Part shown: positions 37,603 to 49,000 of the stretch, piece by piece
How the letters are laid out: every line of letters starts with the position of its first letter
Position numbering within the stretch: the stretch's first letter is position 1
Assembly (NCBI RefSeq): GCF_002078875.1
Contig: NC_034409.1
Span: forward strand, 103,635,226 to 103,699,225
Length of the DNA stretch: 64,000 nt
Reading direction: 5' to 3'
DNA from: Numida meleagris
Taxonomy: Eukaryota > Chordata > Aves > Galliformes > Numididae
Made by a program: the position numbers and the translations under genes
Notes under the pieces: generated by a model
Told to the model about the DNA's origin: nothing
Databases searched by the model: none
Seen by the model: only the letters and a program-made list of their open reading frames with translations

Positions 37603-37654
37603 TGGTGAACAAAGTTCACTAATGAAGTTCACTAAGTTCACTAAGGGTGAACCC
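37603..37654. promoter_or_regulatory. Cluster of nuclear-receptor half-sites incl. DR3
   Basis: AGTTCA occurs at 37613-37618, 37626-37631 and 37635-37640. The last two form AGTTCActaAGTTCA, a perfect direct repeat with 3-bp spacing (the vitamin D receptor/RXR arrangement). Inverted GTGAAC words flank the group at about 37605 and 37647. The repetition may simply be a micro-duplication of 'aagttcacta'. Receptor binding is inferred only from the motif. Confidence 0.3.
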
Positions 37655-40562
37655 AGTTGAAAGGGCTGTGGCTTAATTATGCACCCAGGAGGATGAACAA
37701 GGGCTAGAATTGCATACTGGGGCTTACATGCTCTTTCTAACACTTCCTGCTCTCCAGCATGGGTATTCTGGCACTGGCTGACAATTGCTCCTGCTTTTTT
37801 TCTAAAGTTTATTTTATTTTTTTATTTCCCCTCCTTGCTTCCCCACAGTTGTGGTACTGGAATAACTGCTGGCTGTTCAGGAAAAAATGTTGTGGCTTCT
37901 GGGTTGGGAGCCAGGCAGTACTATTTCCTATGTCCTCAACTGGTCTGGCTCTGGGACAAGCCAAGGAACCTGTGTCTGTGGATATTATGGTTAGCAAAGG
38001 CTAGCCTATATATAGTTTGGTTGATGGCTTCAGGCAAGCTATGGTGAACCATGATCTTTTTTGGAGAGAAGGAATGAGAGAGATTGCAGTGACAGGCTTT
38101 CAAAACCAACAATTAGTTTATGTTTTCAAAGTACTTCCACAAAAGGAGAGGTTGCAGAAAAGCGTAATATTTTACAATTCTGAATGTAGAAATCTGTGGC
38201 TTTCTTTTCTTGTTCTTTTTGTTTTGTTTTGTTTTTAAATATATAGGACGTTATCTTAGATTTCATTGTGTTTGGAAACTGCCCATCATGTTGGACATGC
38301 TGCCACTCAAGGAAAATGCTGATTTGTTGTCAAGTACAAAAGATACAGAAAGCCTGAGTGTCACTTGAGGGTAGGAGGGATGCAGAAGAATAAGCTTATC
38401 CAATACCATTTAACTTAAATATGCATAGTTGTTATAGAAGGGTATGTGATACAAGTCCACAGCTGGACATACTGCTGATTGTCTGAAGGTCTCAATCAAT
38501 TATGGTCTCTTTTGAACCAAGCTCTGTTTATGGATCGGAATTTTTTGTCCAAATGGGAAACAAGCAGCAGCAGTAAACCTAATGATATTCTTATTCATTG
38601 ATCTGACAGATTTCTCCTGTGATAAGTGCCTGAGTACCATGGAGGCTTCTGCAACCTAGCCACACACAGCAGGCACAGAAGAAGACTTGAATGGCAGATC
38701 CTATTTCTTTCCAAGCATATGTTTTCCAGCCTAGTATTGGAAGCACCACAGGTGTGCTGCAGTGCACAAAATACTAAAGCTATTAGATTAACTACCCTGT
38801 CTTTCCTAAAACTACTATTTTTTCATTATTACTATGAGTAAATAAAATCCTAATGGTCATTATCAGATTCTTATTTTGAAGTCAGAACCTCCTAGAGAAT
38901 GATACTTATATCAGTGCTTGTTTCACAAAAGCAGCAGTTAACTTTCTCTGACTGCTACTGATATTTCTCCAGTAGCAGGAATTTGAATGAACGTTTTTCA
39001 TTTTGATAAAAGAGAACATGGATGTGTTGGAGTTATTGTGAAAATGCTACTTGGTCTACTTGACTTTCCAGATGGCATGATTTATATGTAGACTTCTACT
39101 TCACGTGGGGGCTGCATAGTTGTGGTCTACCTGGCCATCTGTCAGTGTCTCATACATAAGTTTTGAACACAGTGGTTTTGTTCCAGGTAAGCTTGAAGGA
39201 AGAGACTGAAGTCAAATTTAGACACCTGAAATGTTTGTGAGTACAACGTGTTTTGTGCAAGAAGGCAAAAAGACATCCTAAGTCAACAGACAAATAATTT
39301 TTCTACTTTTGAGCTAAAATATGATTTAAATTATTATAGCGTAATCCATAACAATGCTTTCACCCTAATTTTTCATACTGTGACAAGAGATACCTTTGGT
39401 GTTTGTCTGTTGTGAGAAACAGTAGTTTTAATGCATTGAAGAACTTCGGCAAGGTAGTGACATTTCTTCACATGTGGATGTACTTGTGTGTTGCTTTGAT
39501 GGTTTTACAATGCAACCTAAACTTACATTGAAAACAGGCATTTTTGCTGACTTCATAACTGCTTAGGCTCTTTGTGTTGAAAATAAATTTCCCAAACAAT
39601 TCATCTAGCAGGTGAGAAGGAAAGAAAATTTCTGATTGATAGCTAGGAGCAGTAGGTGCAGACTCTTGACTTTCACAGGTCACTTAACCCATGGAAACAA
39701 GAAATTGTTTCAGAGTATCTGTGCTCCAGATCTTCCCAAGAGCAGTCAGTGTTGCAAAATGATGCATGTTGAATACCTTTACTCTGCATTTAGAAGCTCT
39801 TTCATATCACCTTTCATCCTCGGCAAAATGGAAGAGAAACTCCATATGCCGAGGCATGGACTGCGCCACATGCTGTAAAATTATGGTACCACCTTTTTAA
39901 CCAATTTCTGTTAAGGGATTTGGACGCTAAACAGCCCTTCTTTTTGAGTCACAAGACTAACTTTCAGTAATCTTTTTCATTAAATGATTGAAGTATTACA
40001 CAGGTTCTTTTTCCTGGCTGAGAAAGAGCAGTAAAATTATGATGGTGATCTGATTTAACAAAATTGGAACTACTCTGAAAACCAGTGCTTTCATTACTTT
40101 ATCATTTACAGCTATTGCCATTTCAACAGACAAGTAGACTTGGGAATATACATTGATGTGAAATTTTGCATGGAGCTGGGAATAACACTTTGTGGTTTGT
40201 TTTGTGTTTAGTTTGATGTCCACTTATTTTCCTTTCCCTGTAGGAGATCAGTTTCTTAAAATATTTCTTGTCACTGGGAGTGTACCAAGTTTGCAATTGT
40301 TTTCAAAACATTATAATTTATACTTTATTAACATTTCCATAGATAGTACTAAGTGTTGCTGCTGAAATCATTGCAATGAGCAAGAAAATGTTGCATCTGT
40401 TTTACCTACTGTTTTTGGCTTCCTGTTCCTCAGACTTGTTTTTCTGAGGAGTGAAATCTCTGCGTGTTAGACTAATTACTGCATGCCAGTTCTTTTATTC
40501 TTAAAAAGGCTTGGATGTCAGCTGTGCAAAAGTAATGAGACATGCAGCGATTTAGGCAAGGG

Positions 40563-40630
40563 TTCAAATGTCTATTGCATGTGTGCAGTTGAAGTGTCCA
40601 AATGTCTATTACGTGTGTGCAGTTGAAGTG
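40563..40630. repeat. 34-bp tandem duplication (2 copies)
   Basis: Copies at 40563-40596 and 40597-40630 read 'caaatgtctatt..', '..gtgtgcagttgaagtg' and differ at only three positions. This is a small, fairly recent direct duplication in intron 1 and probably a length polymorphism. Confidence 0.85.
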
Positions 40631-41127
40631 ATGGTGCAAAGTGAATGTAGTGCTAATTGTTGTCACTAGCAAGCCACAGATTGGTGTTCCCCATAGTGTT
40701 CACTTTACATGTTTTGATGAGCAATATTAACTAGCATCAATGGTCCAGGGGTCCTTGAAACTGTTGTCAGTTCATAGTTGCTCTTTGCCATACGTATTTA
40801 CTTACACCTGTGCAAGGATCTGCCAAGGTGATACCAGGTGAGTTAAACCCATTGACTCTTGCCTTTTTCTTTTTGTTGGTGCAGCCTGCCTCTGAAATCT
40901 GTAGAAACTTCATTGTTGCCATAATTCACAGAGGAACTGGCTATTGGTTGTTCAAGAAAAATTGTCTTTCTTAGAAGGAAGTACTTCCATTTTGTGTTCT
41001 CAGGTTACTACACGTTCCCTACCAGTACTTAGCCATACAGATGCATGCGTTGATTGTAATCACATAATAAAAATTAACCAGATTTTTGTACATTTCCTGC
41101 TCTCTCTTTTTTTTTCTCTTTCAAAAG

Positions 41128-41267
41128 CCTGAGACTGCAGCTGTGCTGAAGCGCACTGTAGAGGCTCTCATGGAGAGAGGAGCCATTGTGAGGAACCTCG
41201 AAAACCTGGGAGAAAGGGCTCTGCCGTATAAAATCTCCAAGCACAACCAGCGCCACAGAAGAGGAGG
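41128..41267 (+). CDS. MRPS6: MRPS6 coding exon 2
   Basis: 140 nt encode residues 16-61 plus the first two bases of codon 62. The run begins [20 protein letters not shown] and continues [16 protein letters not shown], the core S6 helix and second/third strands. The motif '[13 protein letters not shown]' corresponds to the conserved bacterial S6 segment that contacts rRNA. The acceptor is a T-rich tract with tcaaaag|CC, and the donor is GG|gtatgc (phase 2). Homology to vertebrate bS6m is continuous across both junctions. Confidence 0.95.
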
Positions 41268-42719
41268 GTATGCATGATGCATTTTTCCTTAAAAGCCTTT
41301 CAGTGCTCCTGCAAATGTATATATGTAACTGGCATCATCAGGTCTTCCTTGTGCTTTAGGGGAGTAGACAAACGGTGTGTCACCTCAGCAAGGCTTTGTG
41401 GGGCTCTTCGTGCGTGTACTGCCCTGTTTTGTGCCTCTTTGTTTTGCATGGTGTTGGCTTCTTGTTCGTTTTTAGATGTTGTGTTGTGTGTGGCCCAAGT
41501 TCAGGCCTTCAGAACTGCCTTCCCTAGTGTACACAATGTTATTTTGTTAGGGCGTTTTTACGTAACTGTTTTCCAAGCCGGTCAGGCTGTTTACTGATAA
41601 AAGTCTTACTTAATCTGCTGGTTGCTAATTGGCAAGATTGATTCTTTTTCTCTAATGCATCTGAACTAAATGTTAATCACCATATGTATCCCGTAGGACT
41701 TGTGTTTGTGGTACACTTGTTAAAGATGACCATGTAAGTACTGCTCGCTTAGAGGATAAATGGTTCCAGTTGCCCCTAGAGGCGGTTCTCAACTGGCCCA
41801 TCGAGTGTCAGGCTTCTCTGGGGCTGGCTGGGTGGGTGCTGTGGGTTTCACCCTGATCACTCATGTTGGTGTTTGTTGCTCCCTGGACTACCTCCGATGT
41901 GGAAATGGAGGCTGGCTTTCCACTGAGGTTGAGAAATGTTGCTAGGCAACCCGTGCTGTGTGGTGCCAGGCCTGCCTGCGGTAATCCAAATAACAATTAG
42001 CTGCATGCTTCCTCCATCCTTCCAGTGCAGCCGGCTGTCATCAGGTGGCTGACCAACTTGTGTGCCGCCTTCCTTGGTAGTCATTTGGTACTGGAGAAAG
42101 TGAGGTGACTCTGGAGGTGCGCTTATAATGAAGTCCTCCTTAGATCATTTCGTGGGGCTGGCTCACAGCTCTGCTCCCTCTGCTAAAGACCTCTCCATTC
42201 TCCTGTGAAGGGGAGCGGTGGCAGCTGCTGGCTGCAGCAGAATGACAGAAAGGCTAGGAGAGGAAACCTCCATGGTGTGCCGGTTCCTTACCCAAAGGCA
42301 GTAGCACTGTGGCCATTGATTTCTTGCGCTCTTGCTTCATGGTGCCCATGATAGTCTGCATTCAAAATGTGGCTTGATCCTGAAAGTTTTGCGTTTTAGT
42401 CTTGTCTCCACACGGGAGCTAATCAAAGCCTCGTCTCAGGACAGAATTATTAATTACCTTATTCTTTTCAGGCTGGTTAAGCAGAGTGAGGAGCTGGTAT
42501 AACTTGTTTTTATTATGGATGGGAACTAAGGCAGAGAGTCTAATTTCCACTGATTTTAGATGCTGAAGTTGAGAGTTCTAGATTGTCTTCAAGAGCACCT
42601 AACACCTTGAAGCACTTCACCACCTTGGATCACAGTTTCCCCTCGGCTTGAGTAGCAACACTTTGGAGGTCAGGTCTTGGTTTCTTCAGCAGGGAGACCA
42701 AAAGAGAAGAAGAACACAG
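41268..42719 (+). other. MRPS6 intron 2, first segment
   Basis: Intronic sequence without recognised exons or repeats. It carries the RFX-type palindrome at 41938-41950. The GC content is higher than in the rest of the intron at about 41.76-42.30 kb. Confidence 0.5.
41938..41950. promoter_or_regulatory. RFX X-box-like palindrome GTTGCTAGGCAAC
   Basis: The word is nearly self-complementary. Its reverse strand reads GTTGCCTAGCAAC and contains CCTAGCAAC, the preferred RFX half-site, opposed to a second half. It lies about 670 bp inside intron 2. The motif is seen directly, and RFX binding is inferred. Confidence 0.4.
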
Positions 42720-43065
42720 TAGCCAGAAAAGGACCTCAGGCGATCATTGAGTTCAACCCTCCTGCTAAAGTAGGTTCCCTATAATAGGTTGCACAAGTAG
42801 GTGTCCAGATGGGTCTTGAATATCTCCATAGAAGGAGACTCCACCATATCTCCAGGCAACCTGTTCCAGTGCTCTGTCATCCTTGTCATAAAAAAGTTCT
42901 TCCACATGTTAATATGGAACATCCTGTGTTCAAGTTTTGGGCTATTACTCCTCATCCTATTTCTACGCACCACTGAGAAGAGCCTGGCCTCATCTGTTTG
43001 CCTTCCACCTCCCTTTAGATATTTATAAACATTAATCCTTTCTCCAAAGCATCTTTCAGATGTGT
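42720..43065 (-). mobile_element. CR1 LINE fragment (older, reverse strand)
   Basis: The + strand reads 'ggacctcaggcgatcattga', 'ttcaaccctcctgc', 'caggcaacctgttccagtgctctgtcatcc' and 'tttctacgcaccactgagaagag', an inverted CR1 3' UTR and ORF2 end. It is more diverged than the 15-kb copy and retains no frame. It sits in MRPS6 intron 2. Confidence 0.82.
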
Positions 43066-46000
43066 AAGCTAGTTTAACTTGTTTACTACAACAGATTATC
43101 TGTTTAATAGGCAGAAGGAGGGGATCAGTATACTGTAACCCTCTTCTTTGCAGTCCTTAGAGTGGACAGATTTTCTGCTTGAGGTTGGGTTTTAGTAACA
43201 AATAATTTCCATGTTTTAAATTGTGGTCATGAAGCTGTCAGATTATTGTGACCATTGCTGTTCTTCCTCCACCTCCCAGTTCAAGTATCTCTAAATAATT
43301 AGCCTCCTTTCTGCTTGCCCTGGATTTGGACTCTCTCTATTTGAATATGGCAGTTCCCTGCTCTAAATTGCCTGGCTTCTTGAACAAGAGATGTGATTAA
43401 AAGTGCTTACTAAAGGCAAGAACAATGTTGTTTGGAGAATTTAAATTCAAGAGAAATGAGACATTATAATGGGAAGCAGCAGCCAGTTTCCGTACCTTGT
43501 AATGTGAGAGAATGCACTTGTGTAGATACACTGCAGAGGTTGCAGTTCACTGTAAAAGTGTGGTGGATTCCTAATACGCTATTTGATACTTTATATGGTC
43601 CAAAGAATAACTTACTCAGGATATTAAACATAATATGGGAACAGAAAGTGAAAAGTCAGTTCTTTATCCACCTCATAAAATCAGTCAGTTCTACTTTACA
43701 GCACCTGTAAAAGTGACTTTTTTTTTTCCTAACAGGAAAACATTAAAAAGAAAGGGAAAAAAAACTTTTCAAGATTGTTCAGTAAGCTAAATGTACACCT
43801 ATACTCGCTAAGAAATCCTAAGATTTTTTTCTTCATAACGAGTTTTTAATTCTGCCTGTCTCCCCTTTCATACCAGGTTGGTATGGAGTGCTAGATTAAA
43901 CAGTGTATTAATCAGTGTAGTCTCTAACCTATTTTGTTTTTTGTAATTCTGGGCTTTTTCTGAAGTGATTCAAAGGGCTTCTGTGAGAATGCAAGTGACG
44001 CTGTGTTTCTGCAGGGAGAGTAGCGAACCTTTGAAAGCTTTTCATTTTTAAGGGGTGGGATCATTTGTTTAATTTTGTGATTCTTAGCAGAGCTCTTCAG
44101 GTAGTTTGTTTTCTGAGAGCATGTAGATGTCGTGGGCTCAGGATGCACACTGAATCCATTGCTTCCTTTGACCTCTTGTGTGGTTTTACCATGTGAAAAT
44201 TAGTGCAATCCAATATTCATAGCATGGGTCACAGCTTAATAGAGCGCATCTCTTAGAGACAGCCCTAGTGACCTCTCCGCGAACCATCTTCCTGTCACTC
44301 AGAGTGGCACAGGGTCTCCTCAGCTGTATTTACCAGGAAGACAAAATGATTTTCCTCAGCATCCTAGTTCCCTTGTTAACACCCATTGTTACCCAAGCTG
44401 TTCCCCTTACCTTGACTCAAGGACCATCAGCGTGGCACTGCCAGCTGCTCACAGCTCTGCTGAGACGTGCTCTGCAGCATGTCAAGAGGCCATCCTTCCC
44501 CCAGCCTTTTGCTGTATGTTTTCTTCATTTAGTTAATTTTAATTTCATTTTAGTTCACTTAGTCCATTTTTAACTGCAATTCAAGTCTTTACATATGGCG
44601 GATATCATAAAACGGAGTGACTGATGGAGAAAGACAGAGGTGTCTTTAGTAAATAGCACGGAATGCACAGTCATTGGTCATTAGGCAGGTATCCTGTATC
44701 CTCAATACAGCTTTCTTTCCCCCTCAGTTCTGTAGTGCTTCAGCATCATCTGTCTCGGCTGTGCAGCATTACAGGCGCATTACAGATTTAAGAATATCCA
44801 GGAGGCTTTGCGGAGAATGAGAATTTTGCTGCCAATTTATCTGTAAAGCTGAGATTTTTCAAAGGTTGCCATAGGGGATAGTGGCCCACAGCTGTCACTG
44901 GAATGAACGGTTTTACTCCACCGGCAGCTTTGAAGACCTCCGATCACATGTATAATTGACTTGTTTTTTTTTCTTCGGAAACAGTATTCACTGAGCAGGT
45001 GGTGCCTCTGCATTGAGTGTATATTAAAACAAATTTAGGTCTTTCTGTTAAATGCATCTCTTCTGACAGAAAACACCTTCTGTTTTTTAGAGATCTAATA
45101 CTGACAGGCTTTGAATTTAAGTAATTATGAAAATAGTATGTTTCAGGAACTGTATGGATACATCGGAAGAATAAAACTTGTAAATTGTTAGTGTACTGAT
45201 ATTTTAAATAGAAGTTAAGGGGACTATTAATTAATGGTGTTAATTGCTGTAGCAGAACATTATTCTGTTTCTGAATTATTTAAGTGTATGATTCAAGTAT
45301 ATTCTGTAGCATATCACAAAAATTGTAGCAAATACTGTTCACTTTATGGATGAATGAAACGTGACATAGGGCACTTTGGTTCCAGCATGGGTTAGGTATA
45401 TAAGTGTACTGGGCACTGAGCCTGAATGACTTGCCCATGGCCATCACGTCTCCAAAAAAAAAACAATGGGAGAGTGTAAATAAGGTTTCTCGACTGTATT
45501 TCCTAATGGATTATAGATTTGTGCCAAGTATTTGTTCTGCTAGCTATGACTTAACCGCTTTTGATACGTTGTACTTGAATTGCTTTTAATACAGCAGTAC
45601 ATTTTTTTAATACTATATCATATATATCAGGATGTATTTATTTCTGGAACAAACAGAAGTGAACTGATTTAAATTAAGCGTATGAATTCAAGGAATGCTA
45701 AACTCTAGATTTGTTTGCTGTTTAAAATGATACAGAAACAATGAATCTCTCAAAGCTGCTTTCAAATGAAGGGTCTAGACTATGGCTTGCTGATGACATT
45801 ACAGAGCCATTGCTGCATATGTGGTCAGTGCTTAACTGAGGAATATTGCAACTGCTTGTAAAATGATAGATCTCAGTAGTACAGTCTGTGGGTTTGCACT
45901 TTGTGGCATACCTGTTTTCTTTGGCCTTGCCAGACTATGCCTTAATCATATGCTTGTGACACTTCATGCTTCAAGGCATCAGATTAAGGAGCTGGTTTGG

Positions 46001-49000
46001 GGGAGGTGGTTGGTATGCAGGATATTTTTACTCCAGGGAAGTTGGTACAAGGAAGGCTGCAAAACTGATCTTTAAAAAATAGGTTTGAGGCACTCCTTTG
46101 GGAAGGTAGTGGCTCAAACGTTTTGCAAACTAGGGTTCTGTTACACTGGAAGGAGCTATGGCAGGGGCTTTAGGGAGAAGAACGTGGCCAAGCGTAATTG
46201 GAGTTTGCATATTGCCTTCTTCTGGATATCTTGATATGCCCTAGAGATTTGTTGTTAGAGATTTTTTAAAATGTTACTTCTATTTATATTTTTTGTTAAT
46301 TCTGTTGTAGAAAAGATGCTGTTTATCAGCCTAGTCAGTGCTCAAATTTAGTACCATTTGTAAACTGGTACGGTGCTGTGGTCTTTCCCTTCCACTTTGT
46401 TCTGTGTAAGTGTGCTTTCTCCTACTTAATCTACCTGTAATGTTTTTAGGCCTTTCTTACATTTTTTACTGTTTCCTTCTCTTTATTTGTGAGTTCTCTA
46501 GCTAAACTGTGCATAATTTTGGTTATTCATAACGATTTCCACGTTCTATTTGCCAGCTTTTTCATTGCCTTGGTTTCTTTTTTTTTTTCCCCTTTAAAAT
46601 TTGATTTTGAATAGATGGCAATGCTCTTTCGTTATTTGCTTACTGGTCTATTAATCATTTTTGTTTTGCTCTTCACTCCCAGTTACCTCATCAACGCACT
46701 TATTCTCTGAAATAGCAAGCTCAGATCTTACTTTTGTTCATGGTGAATTGTGTTTTGCAAGGCTATCTTAACATGTGCTTGGGGAATTTTCTTTTGGAGT
46801 TGCACAGGGACCCTAGTGGTGCTGGAGTATGCTAAGTAGCACAGGTACCTCCCTTGGAGGCTGTTCTGCCTTCGCCATCAATTTCTCCCAGCTCCCCTTG
46901 CTGGTTAAGGGTCTGAAGAAGTTTCTCCTTCTGTGGAAGCACCTTGTGTTTTGCTTTTATGTGGCTCATGACTTCACAGTTCATTGCTAACACGTGGGCT
47001 TAGGAAAGAAGGGGCATGTGAGTCTACCTCATTTCTTAGTGCCACGGTGGCCTAATATACAGGGAACAGATAGTTATTAAGAGGAGTATTTCAGGAATTG
47101 GGTATAATGTTCTTTAAGAGACTGAGTATTTTGTAAGCGTATCTATGTGAATTATGTTACATGTTCAAACTTTTCCTTTCCTGCAGTATAGGAACGGTAC
47201 TTACACAACTTATTTTTAAGCAAGCAGCTTGTGGTAGAATGTTATTCTTTGAGGACAAGAGACGTTAAATCGTTGTGTAGTAACCCATGCTATCTGGATA
47301 TAATTTTATTTATTTTTAAGAGTAAAAAAATAGTTACCCATCAGAGATATTCTCAGGATTGTTTTCAGATTTTCACATACCATCTCTTCCCAGCCTCTCC
47401 TCATAAAATATAAGTGATCATATGATTGAAGGACTTCATCCTGCAGGTAATACACTTTCAGTTTCCCTTAGACAGACTCCCTAGATCTTTATGGTTCCTG
47501 AAGGCCAAATTGAAGAAAAGAAAAACAGATGAAAGACCTTGCAAACTTTAATACCACCAGACTAAATTTATAGGTAATGTACAGCCTGTGCTGCTTGATT
47601 TGTTCAGATTTGAGAACGTCTTACATCTTGGTCTGTTTCAGCAGCAGAGTTCTGGGTCTGCACTGTACTGGGGTGAGAACAAAACCAGTTTGAATATTTG
47701 AGTATTAGGCATGTATGTAGTATTTTCTACGAAATTGATTGTCTTCTTCCACTAGATGGGGCTTTCTCCATTGATGAGTTGAACCATTATTTTCCCTTCA
47801 AGTGCTTTTGCCCACGTGCATGTGTAAATGTGCACGTACCTCAGGTGCCAGAGCCCTGAAATGCTGTTTTTTTTTCCCTTATCTTATCTTTGAGACTGCA
47901 ATTTGCAGTTTTCCGCTTTCTAGACGAAATGTCACAGTGCAATAATTTGAGATGTTGAGGTGCTAAGTATCATTTCCTGGTGCACTAAATTCTGTATCAT
48001 CTTTGTGCAAGTGTGTTGATTAAATGTAATGGCCACTCCTAAGCATTAATTCTTTCAGCTGTGTTTGTGACAAATGTGCAGACTTTTCAAATGCTGCCCA
48101 GTGAGCATGGCTTCTAAAATACTCAGAATAGGTCAGGCTTGTTTCTGTTTTGCAGTGAAACAGTATTTTTGTATTTTGCTGCAACACTGCAAAATATCTT
48201 TCTGTTATTGAATTAGCTTAGTAACAGGCATCTATGTATAGGTTTGGCAAATGAAACTTCTGAAGACTGTGGACAGTTTAAAAAAAAATAAACCAGTTTT
48301 CCCCAGTGCACCAGTTTATTATGGATTATTTGCATCCTTTCTATGGCACAGTTTAATTAGTAAGATACCAGCTTTTGGTTTTGATCTGGAACTTCCCAGT
48401 TGCTGTCCTTGTGATTTTAAAGGGACTCCTGTCTATTCCATGCACGTTTTTTAGAAGCTAGAAGTAACACAAGTGCTAATCCTTCCAACTACAAAACGAT
48501 AATCCTGAGCAGAAGCTCTCCTGCCTGCCCCACTGAGGACAAGTAGCTACAAGAGTTGAGGAAAAAAAAGCAAACTGTGGCTCTTCAAGAACAATGCCGT
48601 GGTTCCAAAGATGAAGTGGGCATTCATGTAGCAAAGCAATTCCGTTAACAGAGGATTACCATAGTGAAAATGAATGTCCAGCTATTTTTGTGAGAATACC
48701 ACTGCTTGCTTCCCTCATGACAGTTTCTTTTTCCCTTCTTGGGTGTTTTGGTGGTACATTTTCTTGCCTTATCTTCCACTTTCCCATTAGGGAAGCTTAC
48801 TTAAACTCATTGTTGCTGTGTAGAAGAAAGATTTAAAGGCAAGATAGCTAATGGAGCTTGAGCTTATCATCTTTAAGCATACCAACGTTTTTAGGGCACA
48901 ACTGTGGGACCACACAGCCTTTTCCAAGTCCACCGTATGCATTCTTTTTCCTCTGCTCCCCAGGCACATTGCACGAGCCTTACAGTCATGTTCCAGGAGG

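Larger units (their letters stand above)
32297..41127 (+). other. MRPS6 intron 1, distal segment
   Basis: AT-rich intron with no exon or LINE recognised. It contains a cluster of AGTTCA half-sites near 37.60-37.65 kb and a 34-bp tandem duplication at 40563-40630, each listed separately. It ends in a T-rich pyrimidine tract and CAAAAG before exon 2. The small frames scattered here have no family resemblance. Confidence 0.55.
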
